Assembly (NCBI GenBank): GCA_945860135.1
Contig: CAMAPK010000013.1
Location: 1-57,847, forward strand
From: Nitrosovibrio sp. Nv4
Lineage (GTDB): Bacteria; Pseudomonadota; Gammaproteobacteria; Burkholderiales; Nitrosomonadaceae
Length of the DNA: 57,847 nucleotides
Direction: 5' to 3'
A program made the translations under genes and the position numbers. Below the pieces are notes generated by a model that was not told the DNA's origin, searched no databases, and was given only the letters and a program-made list of their open reading frames with translations. Positions 49,897-56,012 of the stretch are shown one piece after another. Positions within the stretch are counted from its first letter, which is position 1; the number at the start of each line of letters is the position of its first letter.

Positions 49897-49922
49897 AGGG
49901 AACCACTGAACAAGTCCCACGC
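49897..49922 (+). repeat. Dispersed short repeat, copy C, near the prophage left boundary
   Basis: AGGGAACCACTGAACAAGTC matches the minus-strand form of 55981-56010 closely (GGAACCACTGAATAAGT). It forms an inverted repeat with CTTGTTCAG about 30 bp upstream (near 49882). Copies C and B bracket the Mu-like remnant. The rest of 49811-50060 shows no gene. Confidence 0.5.
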
Positions 49923-50060
49923 GTGATGGGAACTGAGATATTCTAACGGGAAACGCGAGATAAATGCGGGAAGAAACGATTTGAACCGGGATTTGGTGGG
50001 ACAGGAATAAAAAAAGGTTGCAACAGGTAAAAATAACAAAAAATCGGCGAGCCTCAAAAA

Positions 50061-50444
50061 TTACGTGCCAATGCTCCCATCAAACAGCCCATGTTGTCGC
50101 CGCGCCAATTCTTCGGCGCGCATCAATTTAACGATGCGATAAACCCACTGAATAGACATGTTGAACTCTTTAGCCAGGGCGCCCTGATTTGAGCCGTCGA
50201 ACTTGGCGTAAATCTCGCGATCACGTTTTGACAGCGTCCTGATCATTCCCTTGGGAAAATAAATAAGCTGCCCGCCCCACAGATCGGCCATCAAATCAGC
50301 CACCGCCTGGCCAACCTCGACCGCTTTTTCAGGGTCTACCCCGCACAGCTTCCTGGTTACATCGGCGGTGTGCAGCGCGAGATCAGATAGCAGCTCAGCG
50401 TTCTTCTCCAGCGGGTCTATGGTTAAGGGGCTGGGCTTTGGCAT
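50061..50444 (-). CDS. Mor-type transcription activator of a Mu-like phage
   Basis: 127 residues. The C-terminal half (LWGGQLIYFPKGMIRTLSKRDREIYAKFDGSNQGALAKEFNMSIQWVYRIVKLM) is the Mor/C family domain: the beta-strand GGQLIYFPKG followed by a helix-turn-helix. In Mu, Mor turns on the middle promoter after replication begins. It is the last of the minus-strand early genes and overlaps the gemA-like gene by 22 nt. The late genes it would activate are missing next to it. Confidence 0.9.
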   Translation of the reverse strand: MPKPSPLTIDPLEKNAELLSDLALHTADVTRKLCGVDPEKAVEVGQAVADLMADLWGGQLIYFPKGMIRTLSKRDREIYAKFDGSNQGALAKEFNMSIQWVYRIVKLMRAEELARRQHGLFDGSIGT

Positions 50445-50878
50445 TGGGATTCCTGTTTAAATCTGGCCAACCATTGCTTCAGCGTCTCGATGACGCGTCG
50501 CGCTTCCTTGACGCTCAACCACTGCAGCGCATCTTTCTTGGTGATTCGGCGAACATAGGAAGCCAGCGCCTGCTCCGAGGCATCACGCACGGCGCCAGCC
50601 TCATGCAGATCGAGCCACAGCGCGCGGATCATCTTGGACTGTGGGTCACCGGCAAGCTGCCTGGTTTGTTTCGCCGGGCGATTGTTCCAGCCGCACGCCT
50701 TAAAATGGTCGAGCACCTGTTTACGCCCGGCCCAGTCCAACTCAGAAGCTGAACGCACCCGCGCCACTGTCCACAGCATATCGCGGTAGGTCTCGTCGTC
50801 GAGGCCAAGCGCGGCCTTGGCGATGTGGATCTGCGCGAGTTCGCGTTTGCGGATATCGGCGGCGGGGGCGGATTTCAT
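50423..50878 (-). CDS. GemA/gp16-like (DUF1018) phage protein
   Basis: 151 residues. RKRELAQIHIAKAALGLDDETYRDMLWTVARVRSASELDWAGRKQVLDHFKACGW is the start of the Mu gp16/DUF1018 family, in which GemA is reported to alter host gene expression. QSKMIRALWLDLHEAGAVRD and ALQWLSVKEARRVIETLKQWL complete it. The position directly before mor is the same as in Mu. Confidence 0.88.
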   Translation of the reverse strand: MKSAPAADIRKRELAQIHIAKAALGLDDETYRDMLWTVARVRSASELDWAGRKQVLDHFKACGWNNRPAKQTRQLAGDPQSKMIRALWLDLHEAGAVRDASEQALASYVRRITKKDALQWLSVKEARRVIETLKQWLARFKQESQCQSPAP

Positions 50879-50900
50879 TGCTTCAGTGACGGCCTAAATA

Positions 50901-51125
50901 TTAAAAAAATGTAGGCTGTGCCACGGCGCGCGTCAGAGCCATAAGCCCGGTCTGGAAGTCGGTAGCCCCAATGCTTACCCATCGCTGGTCGACTCCTTCG
51001 ACCGCGCGAATTCTCGCCACCAATTCACCCAGTTCGGCGCCCTTGGCCTTGATCTCGTTCATCAGGGCAATTTCGTTTTGATTCAGTTCCCGATAACCTT
51101 TAATCTGTCTGTGCTGGTTTTCCAT
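50901..51125 (-). CDS. Acb2/Tad1-like protein, candidate anti-CBASS
   Basis: 74 residues: HRQIKGYRELNQNEIALMNEIKAKGAELGELVARIRA, then VDQRWVSIGATDFQTGLMALTRAVAQPTFF. The pattern GYRxLxxxEIxLMNxIKxxGxxLGxLV...DxRWxxIxxTxxQxGxMALTRAxAxP is that of the small Acb2/Tad1 hairpin family. Those phage proteins form oligomers that soak up cyclic nucleotide signals and so block CBASS or Thoeris defence. Its place among early phage genes fits. The function is inferred from the pattern. Confidence 0.75.
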   Translation of the reverse strand: MENQHRQIKGYRELNQNEIALMNEIKAKGAELGELVARIRAVEGVDQRWVSIGATDFQTGLMALTRAVAQPTFF

Positions 51126-51159
51126 TTCGGTTTCCTATGATGTGCCGTGTTTTAGCGTG

Positions 51160-51255
51160 TCACGGCTTACACGCAGGAGAAATGCGCTCCAATAATGCCG
51201 GGTCAACCTCAAAAAATCCGAGGGAACCTTTTAGGGGTACGAATGGCATTGGCAT
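51160..51255 (-). CDS. Possible 31-residue phage ORF
   Basis: Starts MPMPFVPLKGSLGFFEV and ends ERISPACKP, in the 163-bp gap between the Acb2-like gene and the 73-residue gene. A competing 26-residue frame starts at 51289 with a TAATG overlap on the upstream stop (MPAYNFTKRFSHANAIR) and ends at 51209; its start resembles small Mu-like phage proteins, so it may be a truncated gene. Neither is certain. Confidence 0.25.
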   Translation of the reverse strand: MPMPFVPLKGSLGFFEVDPALLERISPACKP

Positions 51256-51288
51256 GGGAAAATCGCTTGGTGAAGTTGTAGGCGGGCA

Positions 51289-51510
51289 TTAAAGAACCCT
51301 CCATTCCGGAGCTTTCCAAACATACTCAGGTCCCTCACAATAAACAACCACAGTACTCTCGGCATCAATAATGCGCAGCTTCAATTTTTGGTAGGAGAGA
51401 GACGCCAAACGCTGCGCCTGCATCTTGGCCTCCGCGACAAAAACAGGCTTGAACTTCATCACATTGCGCCACGACCCGGAATCGTTGACCTGGAGAGTAA
51501 ACAGACTCAT
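51289..51510 (-). CDS. Small phage protein of unknown function
   Basis: 73 residues, MSLFTLQVNDSGSWRNVMKF then a KMQAQRLASLSYQKLKLRIIDAESTVVVYC segment that predicts a helix followed by beta strands. No motif recognised. It overlaps the stop of the gam-like gene by 1 nt, so it is part of the early operon. Confidence 0.6.
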   Translation of the reverse strand: MSLFTLQVNDSGSWRNVMKFKPVFVAEAKMQAQRLASLSYQKLKLRIIDAESTVVVYCEGPEYVWKAPEWRVL

Positions 51511-52034
51511 CAGGCCGCGTCCTTCTGCTCAAACGGCGTTATCACAAAATCCTCGACGCCGGTGACCACGGTGATTCCGGCCACGCCGCGTACCGCATCC
51601 GGTTCGTTGAGGATGGCTTCCTTGTTGACTTCATCTTTGGTGCGAACAAACTTGCCCAGCCCCAGTCTTTTCAGGGCTTCGATCACGGCCTCGGCACCAC
51701 GCACCGACACCGACGGTGGGCGCTGGCGCCACTGCACCTCGCCGGTGATCAGGTTGGCGCTTTTGACCCGGCCACCATCGGTCAGCTCGGCGCGATGCGC
51801 TTCGCAATACGCCTGCACCCCGTCCTGCAAGGTTTTGAGCTGTTCGCTCAGCGCCTCCAGGCGCGGCTGGTAATTTTGCGTGATGGCGGCGATCGCGTCA
51901 TTCATCTCAGTGGCGGCGCGCAGCGACTGACGCTGCAGGTCGCCAATCGTGCGCACATCGGCGGCAGCAGTTTCTTTGGTTTGCGGCACGTAAATCTGCG
52001 CCTTGGCTTTGAGTCGGGTGACTGATTTTGCCAT
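51510..52034 (-). CDS. Mu Gam-like DNA-end-binding protein
   Basis: 174 residues. RTIGDLQRQSLRAATEMNDAIAAITQNYQPRLEALSEQLKTLQDGVQAYCEAHRAEL is the long helical region of Mu Gam, followed by SANLITGEVQWRQRPPSVSVRGAEAVIEALKRLGLGKFVRTKDEVNKEAIL, which is strongly typical. Gam binds linear DNA ends and shields them from RecBCD, like a bacterial Ku. It appears full length. Confidence 0.92.
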   Translation of the reverse strand: MAKSVTRLKAKAQIYVPQTKETAAADVRTIGDLQRQSLRAATEMNDAIAAITQNYQPRLEALSEQLKTLQDGVQAYCEAHRAELTDGGRVKSANLITGEVQWRQRPPSVSVRGAEAVIEALKRLGLGKFVRTKDEVNKEAILNEPDAVRGVAGITVVTGVEDFVITPFEQKDAA

Positions 52035-52088
52035 GTTAACTCTCCTTGGTTGTGGGTTAAATTTTCGCGCTTTCAGGCGCTCCTACGG

Positions 52089-52409
52089 TTAGGTTTTTAG
52101 ATGTAATTGCCCGAGCAGATCAGGCAGCGGGATTTTGCGCAGTTTGGCCTCCAGCACCAGGCTGTGCATGGCGCGCGCGTGCAGGAACTGGCAGGTGTGT
52201 TCCAGCTCCTCGGCGGTTTCGGCCATGTAATACCCGGTCTGCGGCGTGCCGCAGATGGCGTAGCCCTCGTCGCGCAGTTGGCTGATGTAGCTGCGCACCC
52301 GGCGTTCGCAGAGGCCGTTGCTCAGCGCGAGGCCTTTGACCGAGATGCCGCGATCCTTGCCGATGCGGCAGGACAGTCCCACCAGAATTCGTCTAGCGAT
52401 CATCTCCAT
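52089..52409 (-). CDS. Phage winged-helix-like regulator
   Basis: 106 residues from ATG 52409, overlapping the upstream gene by 17 nt. The core GISVKGLALSNGLCERRVRSYISQLRDEGYAICGTPQTGYYMA looks like a helix-turn-helix plus wing. The tail (AEELEHTCQFLHARAMHSLVLEAKLRKIPLPDLLGQLHL) is helical. A longer frame upstream is Arg-rich noise. Function not known. Confidence 0.72.
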   Translation of the reverse strand: MEMIARRILVGLSCRIGKDRGISVKGLALSNGLCERRVRSYISQLRDEGYAICGTPQTGYYMAETAEELEHTCQFLHARAMHSLVLEAKLRKIPLPDLLGQLHLKT

Positions 52410-52965
52410 CAGTACCTCCGGTTTTATGGATGAATCTATCGAGCTGTTCCTTGACCGAAGCGGGCATGGCACGGAACGCCTGCACCGCCTCTGAGTCTGC
52501 CGAAGCCGCAGTTTGCGAAATTGTGCAAGTTGACGCGGGCAACCTGCCGCTGCGCTGGCGCTCCTCCGCCTGCGCCTCGGCCCTGGCCTCGGTTTTGTCG
52601 GCATACCCGGCGATGATCGTGAGCAAATAACCGTGGCCCTTGAGCGGCAGCGTGAGCTTGTCGCGCTTGGCCAGCATCTCCTCGATCCCCTGCCGCCACG
52701 ATTCCACCGGCGCCGCCCATAGCCGTCCGTTGCGCTCGATCTTGCCGCTCTGGATCATCGGCAGCAGTTCGCTGAGCAGCGAGTGGACGCGGTCAAACGA
52801 GAGCTGGCGCTGCGCCGGGCGGAACAGCGCGAGGTATTGCACCAGCGCTTTGCCGAGCGGTGCCGGTAGCTGCAGCGCGGTCATCACCGCTTCGCGCGCG
52901 CCTTCGCTGGCGAGCAGCGTATCCAGGCTCATTGCGCTTCCGCAGGCGGGGCAGTTCAGGCGCAC
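52393..52965 (-). CDS. Phage protein with N-terminal zinc-ribbon-like CPAC motif
   Basis: 190 residues. MRLNCPACGSAMSLDTLLASEGAREAVMTAL gives a half zinc ribbon with only one CxxC pair seen. QYLALFRPAQRQLSFDRVHSLLSELLPMI and LWAAPVESWRQGIEEMLAKRDKLTLPLKGHGYLLTIIAGYADK follow, with a low-complexity tail. Similar proteins are common in the early region of Mu-like phages of betaproteobacteria, by my recollection. Function unknown. Confidence 0.7.
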   Translation of the reverse strand: MRLNCPACGSAMSLDTLLASEGAREAVMTALQLPAPLGKALVQYLALFRPAQRQLSFDRVHSLLSELLPMIQSGKIERNGRLWAAPVESWRQGIEEMLAKRDKLTLPLKGHGYLLTIIAGYADKTEARAEAQAEERQRSGRLPASTCTISQTAASADSEAVQAFRAMPASVKEQLDRFIHKTGGTDGDDR

Positions 52966-52970
52966 GTTTA

Positions 52971-53212
52971 TTAAAACTCCAGGCTGCGCTGGAACCTGTT
53001 TTTACGTAACCAGGCCCAATAACTATGCATCCCCATGCGGCCAACCTCCAGCAAGCGGGATTCCAGAATTCCCCACGCCAGCATGTGGCGGATGGCATTG
53101 CTTACGGTGGCAACACAGCAGCCGATCTGCTGCGCGATAAACCAGTAGGGCTCGCCACGGCAGGCCATCCTGCGGATTTCATCGCGTTTTGGATAACGCG
53201 CAAAATAGGCGC
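52971..53212 (-). pseudogene. Truncated phage HTH gene at the rearrangement junction
   Basis: The visible C-terminal part YPKRDEIRRMACRGEPYWFIAQQIGCCVATVSNAIRHMLAWGILESR is a helix-turn-helix protein of the early operon. Upstream of about 53212 the minus frame stays open but has no phage-like content, because that DNA is the start of the tail-fibre segment on the plus strand. The gene's own 5' end is therefore lost. The junction is estimated within 53200-53225. Confidence 0.65.
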
Positions 53213-54149
53213 GCTCACCGGCGATCGCAACGTCATTGTGCCCGCCGCCGTGCAGCGCTGGCTTGCGTACAACAACACCAGCGGGGCTTACTCCCTCACG
53301 GTTAAAACTGCTGCCGGAACTGGGGTGGCCCTCGGCCAAGGTGGGGGGGGCAGCATTTACAGCGATGGCACCAATGTGGTCGCGGCCGATCTGAGCGCGG
53401 GCGGGGTAGTTGCCGGCCCGCTCACTATGGCAGGAGCCGCATTCAATGCGGCGGTTGGCGCGAATATTGCATCCGCTGCAACCATCAACCTGACTACGGC
53501 AACCGGCAATTTTACTCATATCACCGGCACAACAACAATCAGTGCCGTAACCCTTGGCGCGGGGATGTGCAGAACGGTGATTTTCGACGGCAGCCTACTA
53601 CTCGATTTTCATCCGACGAATAACAATCTTCCAGGAGCGCTCGCCATAACAACCGCAGCAGGGGATCGGGCTGTTTACTGGTCGGACGGGACTACCGTGT
53701 ATTGCGTGAGCTACACACGAGCCAGCGGCCTACCTTTAGTAGGCGGGGTAAACCCTGGCAGCTTTGTATTCCATGCCGGCACTTCTGCGCCAGCGGGAAC
53801 CTTGCTTTGTCCCACCTCGGCCGCGAACATCAGCAGATCAACCTACGCGGCCTTGTTCGCGGCGATCGGCACTACCTGGGGCGCGGGAGACGGCTCTACC
53901 ACTTTTGGCCTGCCGTGGTTCGCAGCAGACTATACAGTCTTGCAAGCGGCTGCGAATGTTGGAACGAGTACAGCCGGAGAGGTAATTGCGCACACACATC
54001 CGTTACGTATATATGCGGACGAAGGCGGAGCGTCAGGAGTTACTGACAACGGCTCCTCTACAAATACTAACACTGTTAGCACGCAAAGCACAGGTGGCGG
54101 GTCGAATGTGGCGGCAGGCGTTCGTATTCTTATTTGTATTAAATACTAG
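53205..54149 (+). pseudogene. Phage tail-fibre gene, 5' truncated
   Basis: Homology-like content starts around GDRNVIVPAAVQRWLAYNNTSGAYSLTVKTAAGTGVAL, a typical repeat-strand segment of Mu-like fibres, and continues through Ala/Thr/Gly-rich strands. A tail-collar domain follows (SAPAGTLLCPTSAANISRSTYAALFAAIGTTWGAGDGSTTFGLP) and a HTHPL-containing tip. The frame is open back to an ATG at 53025, but that 5' part is antisense to the HTH gene, so I treat it as accidental. The N-terminal shaft and baseplate-attachment parts are missing. Confidence 0.75.
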
Positions 54150-54157
54150 GAGATGTC

Positions 54158-54727
54158 ATGTCTAAAATTATTTATTTGTTCCACCCAGAAACAAAAGAGC
54201 TTACTGAGATTTACGCGGCCCAGGAATCGCCCCTGGAACCCGGCGAATTTATCGTGCCAGTTCTATCCACGGACATTTCCCCACCGGCGCTCGGTGCCAA
54301 CCAGGCCGCGGTGTTTAATGGCGCGGGTTGGGATATTGCTGCAGATCATCGCGGGGAGAGTTACTGGATCGGCAAAATCAGACATGAGATTGATACTTTA
54401 GGTGTCACTCCGCCTGTCGGTTCAACCCCTGATGAGCCGCCGCCAAGCCCCGAAGAAATTTTTGCAGCAACGGTGGCAGAATATGAGGCTGCGGTTCAGC
54501 GGCATCTTGATGCTGGCGCAAGGGCCGCACGATACGACAACATTCTGAGCGCGCGCAGCTACGCCGGTTATCCAAACAAATACCAAGCCGAGTCGATCAC
54601 CTTCATCGTCTGGTCGGCGGCGGTGTGGGATGCAGCTACCACCACGCTAAATGCCGTTGTTGCAGGCGCGCCGATCCCGCCGCTGAATGAATTTCTGGCT
54701 TCGCTGCCGGTTAGGACGCCGGCGTAA
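54158..54727 (+). CDS. Tail-fibre assembly/chaperone-like protein
   Basis: 189 residues with AGGAG upstream. MSKIIYLFHPETKELTEIYAAQESPLEPGEFIVP opens it, then VFNGAGWDIAADHRGESYWIG, typical of the proteins encoded right after tail fibres. The C-terminal part (FAATVAEYEAAVQRHLDAGARAARYDNILSARSYAGYPNKYQAESITFIVWSAAVWDA) resembles the DUF4376-type domain. Nine nt separate it from the fibre gene. Probably intact. Confidence 0.78.
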   Translation: MSKIIYLFHPETKELTEIYAAQESPLEPGEFIVPVLSTDISPPALGANQAAVFNGAGWDIAADHRGESYWIGKIRHEIDTLGVTPPVGSTPDEPPPSPEEIFAATVAEYEAAVQRHLDAGARAARYDNILSARSYAGYPNKYQAESITFIVWSAAVWDAATTTLNAVVAGAPIPPLNEFLASLPVRTPA

Positions 54728-54750
54728 TCAGAAAGGAAGCGGCCGGAGCC

Positions 54751-54864
54751 ATGCGTCAACATGCCCCCGACCACTTTAACCCACAGAATCAGCCTGTGAG
54801 CCAAAGCCAAGGCTCCCTGCCACGTCGACGCGGCGGGTCAAGCCTAGCATATTTTCAACCATGA
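54751..54864 (+). CDS. Possible 37-residue remnant in the com position
   Basis: MRQHAPDHFNPQNQPVSQSQ followed by a basic stretch PRRRGG, in the gap between the fibre-assembly gene and the methylase. In Mu-like phages a small zinc-finger gene (com) often lies here; this ORF has no Cys pairs, so it could at most be the tail of one. Doubtful. Confidence 0.2.
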   Translation: MRQHAPDHFNPQNQPVSQSQGSLPRRRGGSSLAYFQP

Positions 54865-54879
54865 AAAAGGGCTTGCAGC

Positions 54880-55647
54880 ATGAATAAAACATTACCAATC
54901 ATTCCGTGGATCGGCGGCAAGCGCCGCCTGGCCAAGCACATCCTGCCATTGTTCCCAAAACATGAGTGCTACGTGGAACCGTTCTGCGGCGCCGCTGCGC
55001 TGTACTTCATAAAAGAAGCGGCGCACGTCGAGGTGCTCATCGACATCAACGGCGAGCTGGTGAACCTGTACCGGGTGGTCAGGCATCATCTGGAGGAGTT
55101 CACCCGGCAATTCAAATGGGCGCTTACCAGCCGCGAAATATACAAGTGGACGCAGATCACTCCAGCAGAAACGCTGACCGATATCCAGCGCGCTGCGCGC
55201 TTTTACTACCTGCAAAAGCTGGCGTTTGGCGGCCGGGTAAATAATCCGACCTTCGGCACCGCCACTACCAGCCCGCCACGCTTCAATCTGCTACGTCTCG
55301 AGGAAGATTTAAGCCAGGCACACCTGCGGCTCTCCAGAACCTATATCGAGCACCTGCCCTGGCAGGATTGCATTCACAAGTACGACCGCGAACACACCCT
55401 GTTTTATTGCGATCCTCCGTATTGGGGCACGGAAGGTTACGGCATGGATTTTGGTCTCGATCAATACGCCCAAATGGCTGAGATGGCCAGGACGATCAAA
55501 GGCAGCATGATTATCTCAGTCAATGATATCCCTGAGATGCGCAAGGCGTTCAAGGGGCTGGTGATGAAAACGGTGCAGATCAGTTATACAGTCGGTGGCC
55601 AAAACAGCAGGGGAAAAAGAAACGAGCTAGTGATCAGGAACTGGTGA
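54880..55647 (+). CDS. D12-class DNA adenine methyltransferase
   Basis: 255 residues. IPWIGGKRRLAKHILPLFPKHECYVEPFCGAAALYF is motif I (variant of FxGxG with PFCGAA). FYCDPPYWGTEGYG is motif IV (DPPY). GSMIISVNDIPEMRKAF follows. It should methylate adenine N6, probably at GATC or similar, protecting phage DNA. In Mu-like phages such a gene often closes the right end after the fibre genes, as here. It looks complete. Confidence 0.92.
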   Translation: MNKTLPIIPWIGGKRRLAKHILPLFPKHECYVEPFCGAAALYFIKEAAHVEVLIDINGELVNLYRVVRHHLEEFTRQFKWALTSREIYKWTQITPAETLTDIQRAARFYYLQKLAFGGRVNNPTFGTATTSPPRFNLLRLEEDLSQAHLRLSRTYIEHLPWQDCIHKYDREHTLFYCDPPYWGTEGYGMDFGLDQYAQMAEMARTIKGSMIISVNDIPEMRKAFKGLVMKTVQISYTVGGQNSRGKRNELVIRNW

Positions 55648-55770
55648 TCCCAAGGCCTGGGGTTTGATCTAGTGCAATTCGTTTACAATGTGCGAAAATG
55701 CCGATTATTTCAAATATCTCAAATTCCCGGCTCAATTATCGCGCGCGGCTTCACACGCGGGCGCGACGGT

Positions 55771-55860
55771 GGCTTTGCGGGATGGGATGCACGAAAGGCG
55801 AGGACGCGAATGGCCATTCCCTTCGCTACGAGCCTGACACCGCAGACCGCCCGCAAAGCC
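55771..55860. repeat. Inverted repeat inside the 365-bp gap after the methylase
   Basis: GGCTTTGCGGG (55771-55781) and CCCGCAAAGCC (55850-55860) are perfect 11-bp arms 68 bp apart. The gap 55648-56012 has no convincing gene; a minus frame (55719-55985) is open but I recognise nothing in it. The right arm extends into a block that also occurs at 1957-1977. Confidence 0.55.
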
Positions 55861-55980
55861 CCGTCCCATAGGGTTACGGTAAAATCTGACGCTTGCTGTG
55901 TTGCGTTCCTTGGCTTCGTAGGCCAAGCTACGACCTGTGTCGCGCGCCTTGCAATCATCCACATTTTGCCAGCAACGCGC

Positions 55981-56010
55981 TCCACGGAGAACTTATTCAG
56001 TGGTTCCTTA
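55981..56010 (-). repeat. Dispersed short repeat, copy B
   Basis: Minus strand GGAACCACTGAATAAGTTC, then TCCGTGGA. It directly abuts the lpdA stop codon at 56013. It matches 1971-2000 (TCCACGGA..ACTTATTCAG on plus) and 49897-49922. With copy C it brackets the prophage remnant. Confidence 0.55.
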
Positions 56011-56012
56011 GA

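Noticed and set aside
49811-49900. A manganese (yybP-ykoY) riboswitch upstream of the GDT1-type transporter
   Set aside because: The conserved loops of that riboswitch are not seen; only the dispersed repeat and a short hairpin are present.
52971-53519. A single 182-residue minus-strand phage gene
   Set aside because: Only the part below about 53212 looks like a phage HTH protein; the rest is antisense to fibre sequence.
53025-54149. A single 374-residue tail-fibre gene
   Set aside because: Its first ~60 codons are antisense to a recognisable HTH phage gene, so the open frame there is chance; the fibre starts near 53205.
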